DNA from: Cryptomeria japonica
Taxonomy: Eukaryota; Streptophyta; Pinopsida; Cupressales; Cupressaceae
Length of the DNA: 64,000 nt
Assembly (NCBI RefSeq): GCF_030272615.1
Contig: NC_081414.1
Coordinates: 520,067,185-520,131,184 of the forward strand
Direction of reading: 5' to 3'
Shown: in pieces, positions 12,385 to 25,241 of the stretch
How the letters are laid out: every line of letters begins with the position of its first letter
How positions within the stretch are numbered: the stretch's first letter is position 1
The notes under the pieces: generated by a model
What the model saw: only the letters and a program-made list of their open reading frames with translations
What the model was told of the DNA's origin: nothing
The model's database searches: none
Program-made: the position numbers and the translations under genes

Positions 12385-12733
12385 TGTTATCACTATTTTT
12401 AAAATTGGGTTCTTTCCCCATAATTGGCTATGGTTCTTTGAAAATATTCGTAGGGTGTGGCCCCAAATGCTTCAGCTTTATTCTAAACCTAGAGGGTTTA
12501 AGGTTTTTCTAGGTTTTAGGCTTTATCTTTTGTACTAGGTCCCCTGGTTTCTATTCCGTCGTTACTTTATTTCACTTAAGCCATGGGTCGCGGGGTCGTA
12601 AGAAGTGTCCCCCCTTGCTATTTACCTAGGTGGTCATGTTGATTATTTGAAAAAAAATTCGCCTTTTATTATTTCCTTCTAAAGTGCCGGGCCCAATAAA
12701 CACCGATCGACTTGGGGAAAGATCCGACGGTCG

Positions 12734-13864
12734 GCGTTATCTCGCAAGGGTGAGGTGCTCGCCTTTTAAGGCCGCGAAATAGCGAGGACGAATGTCAGCC
12801 GTCCATGTGTCGTGCAGAGAAAGTAAAGGTTGCGGTCATCAAAGAAGGTAGGGCCCCCCCTACGTGGTCTTCTCTGGCGTATTAGAGGGCAGCACGTGGC
12901 ACAGGTCGCCACAGTCAGCATGTTAAGATTAAGGATCAAAAGTGGGCCCCAAAGATGAGTCAGCTCACAGGTGGAGGTGACCTGGCAGGGACAGCTCTTA
13001 AACTTCATTGAGACCCCGTGGCTCCTTCCAGCGAATGAAAAGTCGACAGGTCAGCTTCGAAGATGACAGGGCGCCAGGTGTCCGTGGCGTGTCCGTGGGC
13101 CCACCTCTTCTGAAAGCTCCTAACAGGGTTTAAATGCCGATCAACTTGAGAAAGGATTCGACGGTCAGCGCTATTTCACGAGGGTTAAGTGCTCACCCTT
13201 TAAGGCTGTGAAATAGCGAGAATGAATATCAGCCGTCCATGTGTCACGACGGGGTAAGTGGAAGGCATAGCTGTCAGAGATAGCTGGAGCCCCGTGGCTT
13301 TCTTCTGGCGTATTATAAGGTAACACGTGGCACAGGCCGCCACAGTCAGCAGGACAAGGCGAGAGCTTCTAACAGGGTTTAAATGCTGAGCAAGTTGAGA
13401 TAGGATCTAACGGCTCGCGCTATTTCGCAGGGGTAAGATGCCCACCTTTTAAGGCTGCGAAATAGCGAAATTTAACCTGGACCGTCCACGTGTCTTGATG
13501 ACACGCAGTCCAAAAGGAAGCTGTGGGTCCCTATAGTGTATGCTTGACAAATGAAAATGTGACAGGTCGGCTCCGAAGATGACGAGGAGCCAGGCGTCCA
13601 TGGCGTGTCCGTGGGCCCACCATTTCTGAGATAGACCTGTCGAGACTGAAGTGGGGCCCCCATGGTTCTTCTTCCGGCAAGTGACAGAGCGACAAATCAG
13701 CACAGTGGATGACTAGATGCCAGATGTCACTGATGACACAGTGGGCCCACCATTCCTGAGGACTTTTTCGAAGGATTAAAAGGTGATCAACTTGAAAGAT
13801 GATCCAACAGTCCGCGCTATTTCACAGGGGTAAGCTGCTCACTTTTTAAGGCCGCGAAATAGCG
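12734..13864 (+). repeat. Four spaced hairpin repeats upstream of the element 1 ORF
   Basis: Hairpins at 12734-12784, 13169-13218, 13418-13467 and 13815-13864. Each has a left arm like CGCTATTTCGCAG, a 24-26 base loop with 'TTTTAAGG', and a right arm like CTGCGAAATAGCG. Each sits in a longer repeat: 'GATC.AACGGTC' before it and 'AGCCGTCCATGTGTC' after, with 'GTGGGCCCACC' further on. Copies 2 (CAC/GTG) and 3 (CGC/GCG) differ at paired positions and keep pairing. The region is much more GC-rich than its surroundings. Minus-strand frames here (12766-13008, 13449-13703) look fortuitous. Confidence 0.85.
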
Positions 13865-13936
13865 AGAGTTAATGAGAGCCGTCCATGTGTCACGATGATG
13901 ACATGGCAAAAAGGGTAAAACATGGGCCCACCACAG

Positions 13937-13943
13937 TATAAAG
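13937..13943 (+). promoter_or_regulatory. TATA box of the element 1 ORF
   Basis: TATAAAG in 'CACAGTATAAAGAGCGAC', right after the fourth hairpin repeat and about 500 bp before the ATG. It is the best plus-strand core promoter candidate in the element; the leader between is A-rich and has no long ORF. Confidence 0.6.
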
Positions 13944-14440
13944 AGCGACATTCAGCCAGTATCAAAACAGAATGTGAGAGGATTTTCTAAGCCAATGGTC
14001 GGATGCCGCATGGTATTATGCAGCAAATAAAAAGATAGGACTTAGACTAAGGACAAAGCCGTCAAAATGAAATTCACAGAGAGACACTTGCAGAAAGACT
14101 GCGACCCATTGGAGCTAAAATATGAATTCTTGTATGAATTCGATTTTGAAGGGACGGCCGAAGCATGTGGAATCAATGTTATAGTTAAGGCCCAGAGTAC
14201 AAGCATTTGATTTCCTAACAACCAAGTAAGGATACCTTTTAAAAGGATTGTTGCAGAGGAAGCAAACGTAGAGTTATCTTTTACAAATACAGAGAAGGCG
14301 AACTGGTTGCAGAGCGAATTTCTTCAAGCAAGCATCAGGTTTTTTCTTATTTTGTAGCCATTTTTGTGTTGTAATAAGTGAAATTGTTCTCGTATAACAG
14401 AAGTGTTTTAAGAAATGATATTCCTCTGGTTGTATTTCAA

Positions 14441-17400
14441 ATGGCGCCTAAAAGGGAATTTTCTGGTAAAGTTGATTATCTGGAAAGAAGTGTATGTGAT
14501 GACTTTTTAGAGCAGTTGACGCTGTCAACTAACCAGGCATCTAAGGCCAAAGAGTTAGTACCCAGGGCTCCCCGACTGAAAATTGGAGAAGGATTATATG
14601 ACAAGGGTAATTGGTTAAGAGACCCACAGGTTGGATTGTCTGGGTTGGGGTTATTTAGAATCGGATTTGGGATGAGGAATTCTCCTGCTCCTCAAAATAG
14701 CATTTGGTAATTAGATGTTGGGAAGTTGGTGGTCCCAGGGGTGTTCATGGATACAGATTTGTTAACCCAAATGGCATTGAATTATGATTCAGTTACAAGG
14801 TGTATCCGGGATGTAAATGGAAAAACCCTCGTGGAGATTAATGCAGAAGAGTTGAGAAAAGCATTTGGGCTCAGTGAGTTCACCAATTTCTTGGAACCTA
14901 TAAACTTCACACAATTAGCTCAGGTATATAGGGCACAGAGGACTCATCTCAGGAATGGGCCTCTCAAAGAACTTTTTCTGAAAGTAGGAGGGTTAGCAGT
15001 TGTAGGGCCCAATACACAAGAGCCTTTTTCACTAAGTATGTTTACCTTGAGGGCAAAAGGGATGTACTGGGCACTTTGCCAAGTTTTAGGAGAGGATGCT
15101 GAATCTAATATGCCAAATCATTATCTGTTAATGATTGTTCAAATTCTGAATCCTTCTCTTGCTATTACATTTGATTATGCTTCCTATATTGCTGATGCTA
15201 TCCATGGAGGATTGATAGGGATAAAGAATGGAAAGGTGGATAGGCCATTTGGGTGGTATTCATTATTGATGCACCTCTTCCTCTTCAAAGGTGGAGATTA
15301 TTTCGCCAGTGGATTGGACCTGGTAAAAGAAAAGGAGGGAGAAAAGATGCCGGTACAATTATGGAGTACTGTATTGTCATGGGATAGAGAGGATGCAAGT
15401 TTTCTAAAGTTTGATAAATATTTTGCATCCAAGATAAGGACTCTCCTTTGCTCTGACAATCCAAGAGTCCCCAAGGTTCTTCTGGAATTCTTAAGACCAA
15501 AAGAATTCGCAGAGAGTATCAAGATAGTTCATAACTGGGGTGATATGTACTTGTATCCAGTTTCCACAGTTTTTAGAGTCTTTGGTTTCAGAGGCACCCC
15601 ATTTTTGTTACCATACCAGGTCCCCCTCAAAGTGGGAATAGCTGAGATTCTCAGACAAATTGGTGACTTGCAAGAGGCAGAGTTAACAGGCAGAGGTAAA
15701 GGGACTATTTTCCCTACAGCTACAGTAGCCCACCAATTTATAATCACCAAGGGAGGCTAGAAATGTTTTGAGGATTTCCTCAAACCCTACCATTTGTCCA
15801 CTGCAGTGTCTAGATGTGCTGATCCGAAAGACTTCTACAATGGTGTATTCTGGAAGAAAGTAGCATGCAGAGGTAGGCCTCATCAGTTCCACTTTCCTGA
15901 AGACCTCATCAGGAATGAATTTGATTTGGATGAGCAGGAGTTGAGGAAGGAAAAGTGGGTGGCTTATAGGAAGGCCCTGGATTTTGTGCATCAATTTGAT
16001 GCTAGCTATGACCCATTGTCTAGCTTCTTCCCATTGGAAGAAAAGATAAAATTTTTGATTATTTGTTTTGAGGATGTGATGCAGACAATAAAGGAGAAAA
16101 GGGAAGTTGTAATTAAAAACAACCCTGAGAAAGCAAGAATGGTTTTGGGGAAATCAGCTCCTACTAAAGCCATCCCTCCTGGTGATTACACCCTGCATAA
16201 GAAAGCAGGTTACAGTGTGTTGGTGTCTGCAAGAGGGGAACCCTCTTCATCCAAAGGGAAGAGGAAAGCACATGAAGTCATTGACATACAAGACAACCCA
16301 AAGAAGCAGGGGGTGGGGAAGGAGGTGCAATCAGATACACCCTTATATTCCCCATCCCAATCCCCTCTCCACATTGGAGATGAACAAGCAGCAACTGAAT
16401 ACCTCTCTCAGTTGGGTAGCTTGGGGGAGATTGCGTATACATATGATGAAGTGGAAGAAGGGATGCCAGAAGAGCCCATTGAAGCACAAATGGACATCAC
16501 TTCAACTGAACTCAAAGGTCAGGAGTGGGATCCTGAGATAAAGAAGGCCACTAGTGCCTTTCTAGCGGATGATAGTTTTGTCACATCTGAAGCATTCGTG
16601 CAATTTATCTGGAAACAACATATAGATAAGTATAATGCTAGATGTGAAACAAGAAAGGCAGAACAACCTGATAAAGATCCAGCCTCAGTGGAGGAAGAAA
16701 TAAAACAGGAGATGATGGAAGAATTCAAGACCATCACTCCTGAACAGGGAAGAGATTTAGTAGCACAAGCTGGAGTGCTCATTCTACCAGAATGGAATAT
16801 TGCTGATGCTCTGGTGCTGGATGCAGTGAGAAAAGAAACCAAACCCATGGAAGGGGTTACATTCAGTAAAGACAATGCTGCTCTAGTTATGTGGTCCCTT
16901 AAGAGAAATGAGGACAAGAAGGGTAAAGACACCACAGGGACAAGTCACATTGGTGGATTAATGGTCAAGAGAGTAGAGAGTACAGGGGTAGTAGAGGCTG
17001 CTAGCACAGTGTTGGAGACTGCCAAATTTAGTGTTGCAGTAGCTGAGAAGGATGCTAAAGAAAAGGAAGCCCTCCAGCTCAAATTGGAAACAGTCTTGAA
17101 GGCTTATGATAGTGCCAAGGAGGAAATAAGAGGCAAGGAGAGTATTATTGCCAAATTGCAGAGCCAGTTAGCAGGACAACGTCCACAAGGTGAGTCTTCA
17201 ACATTAATGATCACCTCTTCTCCTGCAAGACCTCCACCTACTAGCCCCATTATTGAGCTCCCACCATCTCCTGCACCTTCCAGCTCTCAGATGATAGAGA
17301 TAACTCCCCAAGAATTGGAGAGTCTTAAGCAAACTCAGGCCTATTATGTAGGGAAGTATGAAGAAAAGATCAAGGCCACAGTCTCTAGTTTTGCAAACAC

Positions 17401-18085
17401 TATAAATGCTTCACTCCTTCACAATAGTGTAGGAAAAGTCATGGAGATATGGACTGAGTTGAGAAGAGATAAGGCCATCTTGACACCCATTTTTGACAGA
17501 TGGAGGCCTAGGGAGCAGGATTTGGAGTTCATGTGTGTTTCCTGTGATGAAGCAAGGGCCAATCCCATTATAAAGGCTACTTCTGATGTTGCTAAAGTTT
17601 TAATGCAATTAGCTGCAGATGTAGACAATATGGACAGGAAGGTCAATTTGTGCAAAAAGGAATACACTGATCAAGTTTTTGAGTTGCTTCCAGGAATTTT
17701 TGCCAATCCAGACCAGCTGAAAGACAAGCAGGTATGGCTCAATGAGATAGATGCTAAGTTGTCAGCAAGGGTCAAAGGAATCATTGATCTCGATGACACC
17801 TCATTCTTTGTTCTAACCATACAGGAAATAGAAAGAATTAAATCACACTACAGTTTTCTTAACTCAGAAGTCAACAAACTGAGGAATTCTTGGAAAGGGT
17901 TGACTAAAGTTAAAAGTGATGTGATTAATTTTGTATGGCCGACCGAGGAGACGTATAGTGAGTGGGGAGTTAAATATTCCACTCGAGATCCAAAGCAGTT
18001 AGAGAGCGCCCCTGAAGAGCCAGAAGAGGTTGCAACTGAACAACCCATCCAACAGACTGTTGAAGAAGCTGAAAAGAGCGCATAA
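14441..18085 (+). pseudogene. Unknown ~1,215-codon ORF of element 1, two in-frame stops
   Basis: One frame runs from ATG 14441 ('MAPKREFSGKVDYLERS') to the TAA at 18083-18085, interrupted only by stops at 14708-14710 (TAA after 'NSIW') and 15758-15760 (TAG after 'ITKGG'). The N-terminal ~430 residues are globular and rich in aromatic residues ('FGLSEFTNF', 'YWALCQVLGED', 'NPSLAITFDYASYIADAI'). A charged linker follows with an NLS-like 'SSSKGKRKAHE', then an acidic part, a coiled coil near 17000-17170 ('EKDAKEKEALQLKLETVL'), a proline/serine linker (17210-17290) and an alpha-helical C-terminus ending in acidic repeats. I recognise no enzymatic motif. The block 'YDSVTRCIRDVNGKT...FGL' lines up without gaps with the element C protein. 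It loosely recalls plant transposon-associated proteins of unknown function. It has only two stops and no frameshift, so it was coding recently. Confidence 0.75.
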
Positions 18086-19013
18086 CTGAAATTGTAACCT
18101 CTTCAATTTTTGAAGTAATTGTAACAAACTTTCCTCGAGAAGTCCGAAGCTTTGTGCATCCATATTGTTATAAATGGATACCAGGACTAGAGAGAAAGGG
18201 ATCACAAAAATTTTGTAAGAAAACGCTGCAGAAATATTATCTGAGCTTTTCCAAAGATTAATGGAGAATCAGACTTTTGTAAGATCTTTTCAAATGAATA
18301 TCAATATACAGGCCCTCAGTTTGGAATGAAAGCTTTGTGTCGTCTTCAATCTTGTCCTTGAGTTTATTTACTCTTTTTCATTCAGAATAGTCTAGGATTT
18401 TTCTGTTTGAATGAAATTGTAAGGCAATCTCAGTATGGGTGTTTCTAGCTTTTCTCTTTAGGAGGGAAATTAAACATGCATGACCACTCTACCAGTAAAT
18501 ACTTTAGGAGAAGCTTTGAATTTTGAGGGCCGTAGTTTATTTTGAAGTGATTAAATTCTTGTTGATGTTAGGCATCTGCAAGGATAAATGGAAACCAAGT
18601 TGATGGGAAGTATAGAGATATTTTGTTTCAAGAGTTTTATTTGAGTTTGAGTGACTCTGTAGCCTTGGATAAAGCACTGGTAGTAATTGAAGGCTGTTTA
18701 TTGCATACTTTGTTGATCAAATATGTTGAAGTTGAGTATTGTTTCATCCTTTGTTTTCAATTGTTTTTCAAGGTGAATGAATCCACTGGTTTCTGGACTG
18801 GTTTGCTGTGGATTTGTTGCTTAAGAGTGTGGAGTTAATTCACAGAAGGTATACCCACCTGGGCTCAAAGAAAGGTCCAAAGTGTAGAAGGTCTAACCAA
18901 ACCTTGTCATATGTTGTCTCTAGAATCCCTTTATCCTTAATGTCTCCTCGGCACTCATTTCAGATTGTATTATTTTAAGGGCATTGAAGGGAAATCAGAT
19001 TTTGAGAACAACA
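18086..19013 (+). other. 3' non-coding part of element 1
   Basis: About 930 bp from the ORF stop to the AACA end. A/T-rich with no further gene motif; the 71-codon frame at 18623-18838 has no recognisable content. It carries no PBS, purine tract or repeat of the element's left end. Confidence 0.7.
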
Positions 19014-20044
19014 CATTGTATGGTATCCTAAGGGGTCATATGGTTTTCTATGACCCCTTAGGACACCATATGGTTTCATTAGGGGTTGTATGGTGTGCTA
19101 AAGGTTCATATGCTATCCTGTGACCCCTTATAACACCATATAAACCCTTAGGTATCATTAGGCATCATTTTGTGTTCTTAGGGGTCATATGGTGTCCTAT
19201 GGCCCCTTATGACACAATATGACCCCTTAGCACACCATACAGTGTCATTAGGGGTCATATGGTGTCCTATGACCCCTTAGGTGTTGTTAGGGGTCATATT
19301 GTGTCCTAATGGGTCATATGGTGTCCTATGACCCCTTAGGACACCATATGGTGTCCTTAGGGGTTGTATTGTGTTCTAAGGGATCATATTATGTTCTAAA
19401 GGGTCCTAGGACATCATACAACCCCTTAGGTATTGTTAGGGGTCATATTGTGTCCTAAGGGGTCATATGATGTCTCATGACACCATATGACCCCTTAGGA
19501 CACCATATCATGTCGTTATGGGTCTTATTGTGTTCTTAGGGGTCATATGGTGTTATATGACCCCTTAGGATACCATATGGTGTCCTAAGGGGTCATATGT
19601 TGTCCTATAACCCCTTAGGTGTCGTTAGGGGTTGTATTGTGTCCTAACATATCATATGGTATCCTATGACCCCGTAGGACACCATATGACCCCTTGGGAC
19701 ACTATATGGTGATATGGGTCGTATGGTGTCCTAAGGAGTCATATGGTGTCTTGTGACCCCTTAGGACACCATATGATCCTTTAGGATGCCACATTGTGTC
19801 ATTAGGGGACATTTGGTGTCATATGGGGTGATATGGTGTCTTATGACCCCTTAGGACACCATATGGTGTCATTAGGGGTCTTATTGTGTCTTAAGGGGTC
19901 ATATGGTGTTTTATAACCTATTAGGACACCATATGACCCCTTAGGAGGCCATATGGTGTTGTTAGGGGTCATATTATATCCTAAAGGGTTATATGGTGTT
20001 CTATGACCCCTTAGGACACCATATAACCCCTTAGGAGACCATAT
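19014..20044. repeat. Dyad-rich satellite, array 2 (continuation of array 1)
   Basis: Same 'CATATGGTGTCCTAAGGGGT' modules in both orientations. Joined to array 1 by removing element 1 and one CATTG, it gives an original array of about 3.4 kb. It ends abruptly at 'ACCATATGTACTAAG'. Confidence 0.9.
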
Positions 20045-21045
20045 GTACTAAGTTTCAAATAAGGAGAGATATAAGGGTGAAGAGAGATGAAGAGCTAAAG
20101 AGAGGGAGAAGAACTAAAGGACAAGGACATAAATAGAGATATAGATATGAAGGAGTATGAAGTGAGCAGGAGAAAAACTAAAGGACAAGGATGGATAGAA
20201 AGAGGTAGACATATCTAGATATTGATAAGGAGAGAGGAAGAGACAGATAAAAATGAAGATAAAGGGAGAGGGAGATGAATAGATATAGAGAAAGAGAGAG
20301 GTAAAGATAAAGATAAATATATAAAGAGATGGAGAAAAATGGATAGAGAGGGGTAAAGAGAGTGAGATAAAAAAACAAGAAGAGATAGAGAGAAATATAG
20401 ATAGATAGAGAGAGATATAGATAGTGCAAGAGAGTGAGAAAGAGAGATAGAGATTATAGATAGGGATAGATAGAGAGGGAGAGAGAGAAAGAGCTAGATA
20501 TAGAGATATATAAAGGAACTATAGAGAATGATGGGGGGAGAGCTAGAGGTATATAAAGAGGGAGTAAATAAAGATATAAAAGTAGAGAAAGGGAAAGATA
20601 CTTCAAGAGGGCGATAGAGGAAGAGATGAAGAGGTAGATTAATCATATATAGAGGAAGATATATAAAGATAGAGGAACATATAGAAAGAGAGATTGATAA
20701 GGAAAGAGATGAATATATGAAGATGTAGATAGAGATAGATATGGATAGAAAGTGATAGGGAGAGAGTAAGACAAATGGAGGGAGAGATTGAGTGAATAAG
20801 TGAGATTTAGAGATAATGAGATATAAATATACATGAAGATAGATCTATAAGGGCATAGAGATAGAGGGGACAAGATAGGGAGATAGAGGAGGTGATAGAG
20901 ATATGTAATAGATAAGTATAGGTAGGGTAAGGTAGAGGAGGGAGATAAATAGAGAGAAGAGAGATTATTAGAGAGATATATAGAAATAAGGAGAGGGAGA
21001 GGGAGAGATAGGAATAGAAAGATGGAGATATATGCAGAGATGCAT
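20045..21045. repeat. Purine-rich AGAGATA array
   Basis: About 1 kb of degenerate GA/GATA-rich sequence ('AGAGATAGAGATATAGATAG'-like). The minus-strand frames of leucine, serine and tyrosine (20178-20429, 20643-20873) are translations of the repeat and not proteins. Confidence 0.85.
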
Positions 21046-22544
21046 GTAACTTGGGAATTTATTTATCTAGATGGGATGAGAAAAGAAGTGACATAAGTAG
21101 AGAATAAAGATATAGATAAAATATATTTATATAAGTATAGATAGAGAAGTGATAGATAAAGGAGGTGATAGGAAAAAAATGAGACTTTGTATGCAAAATT
21201 TGTGAGTATTTAAAGTTTTAAAATTGAAAGATTAACTTCAAATGATTATAATTAGTTTTTGGTCTATGATATCAAAAATTACCTTATACATTTGATAGGT
21301 ATCTTAATTATCTTTCCAACACCTGTAAAAGTTCAAAAATTTTATTAGAAATGCAAAAGTTATGCCCATTTTACTAAACTATACTTTTTATGTTGAGAAA
21401 AATGAATATCCTTTTTTGTTTCCAAAAGGGATATCCGATTTAAACAAATATTTGATTTGAAAAAGTATGACATCACAAATTGGATATCCGCTAATATCAG
21501 ATTAATGGATATCTGATTTGGTTTGGTATTACCAAACCAAATTCAAATTTCAGCCGACCCAAACAAAAAATCAAAGCAGATTTTGGCATGTTTAAAAAAG
21601 TTTAAAACACGTTTTTTTCTCCATTGGCACTTTTTGGCCCCCCATGATCTTACACATACCCACCCCTCTACCAGAGCAAGGCTATTTGACTTGCTAGGAT
21701 AGGATTACAATCAAGGAGGTCCAATACAATAAAGAATGAATGACTAGCATAGAAGTCATGCAGGACACCAATCTCATTACATTAAAAGACGAAAAAAGTA
21801 ACCATACACAAGTAGTACCTCAAAGATTGTCCTTAGGCTCTTGAACCAAATTGTATTAATGCAACATAACTGAGTATCCAACTATGATAGACAAGATCCA
21901 TAATAAAATACAAGGTCTCATAAAGTCAACATAAGATAATCCAAACATAATAAAACACCAAAGAGGCCATAATACCATCTATACATTAATTAATTCAAAT
22001 TAGCATTAATTTTAATAACCCAGAATTTAAACCATTGTAACTCATTTTATTCCTAATCATTTTCTTAATGATACTGACATTTTACTATTCACAACATTTA
22101 AGAAATTGTAGTTCATTACTAAAATTTCTATCATTATATTAGATCAACAACAAACTAAATGAAAATTAGCCAGGTTAATATGAAAAAATATATATAATCC
22201 TAAAGAGAACTTAATCACATGATAAATTGATTATATGAAACGACATATGTTTTAATCTAATTGCATTTAATTTTCACAAAAATACATCTAGTGTATAAAT
22301 AAATCTATATGTAACAAAGTACCTATATATATTTTGCCAAAATATAACTCTATGCTCAAATCTATTAGCATTAATCTAAATATATATAATTTTATCCTTA
22401 ACAACTATCCTAGTTGTATTTATCCAAGATATAACTATATAAATTTATCTAATTATTTGACAAACAACAATCTACATATACCGTTGTACTTATATATATA
22501 TAATGATTTGATCTGAAAATATGTATATACATAATTTTTGAAGT

Positions 22545-22680
22545 CTAGCACCTCCCGCGTAGTGGTGGGTGCTACAGCACCAACCATCTACATGGTGGTG
22601 CTTCAAGCACCTCCCACCTATGTGGTGGTGCTTCCAGTACCTCCCACATATGTGGGAAGGGTGTTGTGCACCCAACTTTA
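22545..22680. repeat. Short dyad minisatellite ('CACCTCCCAC.TATGTGGTGG')
   Basis: Four imperfect units of about 35 bp of the form 'AGCACCTCCC.C.TATGTGG' + 'TGGTGCTTC', each containing an inverted repeat (CACC...GGTG). A related GTGGG/CCCAC-rich palindromic stretch recurs at 25300-25370. Confidence 0.7.
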
Positions 22681-25179
22681 TGTAATTTAAAATTCGACCC
22701 TGAAAAATTTGTATTAAAATAATACCCTTATGAAAATGAATTGTCGGTAGGGGATGTAAATTCAATTTCCCCAACATTATAAAATTATGAAATTCATTTC
22801 TTTTTCAGCCTCCCACATATGTATGTTTTTGTTAATTATCAGTTCGGTATGGTTGGCATTATAGTGTTCTAAAATGTGTGACTCTTCAACTGTTAGTGTG
22901 AGTTCGATTTGGTTCTCTTCTTGAGTTTTCCAGTATGATTTCAATGTGCATACTTACATTTTCAGCTATAGTTAATTTTATTGTTTAGATGCCAGTTATT
23001 AGTCTAAATGAGTATTTGTGAATTTTGCTTGTAATTTTGGGGGTGAGCTGTGAGTATTAGCGTGGGCTAAGCGTAAAATACTCGCTGCCCCAATTGGTTC
23101 ATTGTTCACCTCGATGTTTGTCAAATATTGTTTATTTTGGTGGTTTAGTTCAAGAGGCCACTTGAGTAATTGTTTAATACAAGTTAAAGCTCTCATCTCA
23201 TGTCTAGTTATTTATGACTTTTGTTTTGTTGCTCATGTGTACCCTTATAATGATTTTTGTCATGAGGTTGAATCCTTTATGCTGTTGATTTTGTGGCAGC
23301 GAGTGTGAAGACCTCGTTGAGTTGCTAGTTACTTGATAGCAGTTGTATTATGATATTTTTATGTTTTACTTTGGTCAAGAGACTCGCCCTTTTTGTTGAG
23401 TTGATGATTTTTCCTTTGGGTATGTGACGATTTGTGGTATGGAATTGTATGATGTTCACATTAGATTTGCTTGGTTGTTTATGAGCCTCTTTTTTTGTTG
23501 ATTCATGGGTCCATGTAAATGGAGTGGGATTCCTTATGACACTGAGGGTCATGAGAAATCCAGACCACAAAGGCATAAGGGAGTTTACCATTTTTAATCA
23601 AGTGATAACTAAATTAATGAATGAGTATGGGTAGTTAGAGAATTTTAAAAGATAATAATTTATCAGTGCCTCATGACTTAGTTCTAGGGAGGATATTTTA
23701 GGCTAAGCATGAGAAGACCGTGGAGACGGTAAGCCAATTTCCCTTGGTCTCTTAAAGGTCTAAATGGCTCTGGATGCCCACAGGCTAGTGCCTTGTTCTT
23801 GGTTTGGCATGTGATGACACTCCCTTATACAACAAGTCCCTTATGTTACTTCCATGTTTATGCTTGATGTTGTATGAGCCTCTAGAGTTTCTTGTTTATT
23901 GTGTTTTTTTGTGTATACAAAGTGTTTGAAGTTAGTCCCTTTGGTCAAGTATCAACCTAGGCTTAGTGTGTGAATCAGGACCTAGCAACATCTCCTAGCT
24001 CAGGGGGTGGTTCCTTGTAGGTTCCACATTGGTCGGGTGGTTGAATATTTTTTCCATTGAGGTTTTTCCCCTCTTCATTGGTGTTTTCTTCATACGTGGA
24101 CTTGGATTTTTTGTCATACTGATTTTGGATCCTTGGAGCAGATTATTGTACTATATTACTTCATGATTGAGATGTTATTGTTATGTGATAAATGAGGATT
24201 ATGGATTTAGAAGTGAGTTAATCTCACCATTGTACATTATGTAACATAAACATCTAATTATTCATGACCATGTTTAGATTGGACTTCCAATTGAAGTAAT
24301 GTAATCTACTCTTATGTATTTAGAGTAGAAGTAAATTGTAAACAGTTGTAAGTAATGTCTTAGTATTTGTAAGCATTGTAATCCTTTGACTTGATGTATA
24401 AAACCTTGATGGAAATTGTCATGTTGTTTATGAGTAATTTAGTTAGTTGTAATTCCAATATGCTATGGTTAAAATTAGTTTAAATCAGCAATACAGTCAC
24501 TTATGTAGATTTAATATGCTAGATAGATGAATGTGAAGATGTGGACAATGCAATCATAGAAAGATGTTTTATTATTTTCATTATGATATATCTTTAAATT
24601 TGTGATGAGATAATGCTAGACAATCAAACACGTTCACATGTTTACCAATGCAAACTAATTAGATATTAGTATCTTGATATGAGATTAGTGACTTGAGAAA
24701 TGACATTAAAACATAAGACTTGATGATGACATAGTTAGTATTATGGAAACCCAATTAGCCCAAGGCTAAAAACTAAAGTAAAGTTTAACCAAATGATATC
24801 ATTAGGATTTAATGGGAATGTACATGTTAATGTAAGTGTTGCAATAAAATAATTAATGCATGATTAGTGTCAATGTGCATATAGCTGCAATAGTAGGACT
24901 TGTGTGCATGAATTGGTGATTAAGTGAGATGAGGTGGCTTATAAGTGTTGCATTAAAATGTGGACAACGATATAGAAGTACACCCATTTTAGTCACAGTA
25001 GCTCATAACCATCAATTAGACAGTTAACCTTGAGATGAAAGTATCGAACCAACTTAACATTTCAATGCCTTAATTGAGTAAGATGAAAACCTCCTTAGTG
25101 AACAAAAAAAAATTACTCCACTCTTTTAGGTAAATTGTTGTAAGTTTCCCTAGGGTTTATTGGTGGGAGCTACACATTG

Positions 25180-25207
25180 GTATACACACACACACACACA
25201 CACATGC

Positions 25208-25241
<34 letters not shown>

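Larger units (their letters stand above)
12385..19013 (+). mobile_element. Element 1: 6.6 kb ORF-bearing insertion, candidate giant solo LTR
   Basis: The satellite breaks at 12384 and resumes at 19014. The 5 bp CATTG occurs on both sides (12380-12384, 19014-19018), and the insert has TG...CA ends (TGTTATCACTATTTTTAAAA ... GAGAACAACA). These are marks of integrase-mediated insertion. Inside I find no LTR pair, PBS, purine tract, gag, RT or integrase. It holds a GC-rich promoter region with four hairpin repeats, a TATA box and one long ORF. By comparison with element C, where a similar ORF-bearing segment is duplicated around a gypsy integrase, the simplest reading is a solo LTR of a giant-LTR element. 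A single-copy non-LTR or Helitron insertion fits the ends less well. Confidence 0.7.

Noticed and set aside
15285-18205. Several minus-strand and other-frame ORFs over 14.4-18.1 kb
   Set aside because: Shadows of the long plus-strand frame; none has a motif.
12385-19013. Element 1 as a Helitron or a MULE
   Set aside because: A clean 5 bp duplication with TG...CA ends; no TC...CTRR ends, no 3' hairpin, no TIR and no 9 bp duplication.
12385-19013. Element 1 as an ordinary two-LTR retrotransposon
   Set aside because: Its two ends do not resemble each other and no PBS follows any candidate LTR edge.
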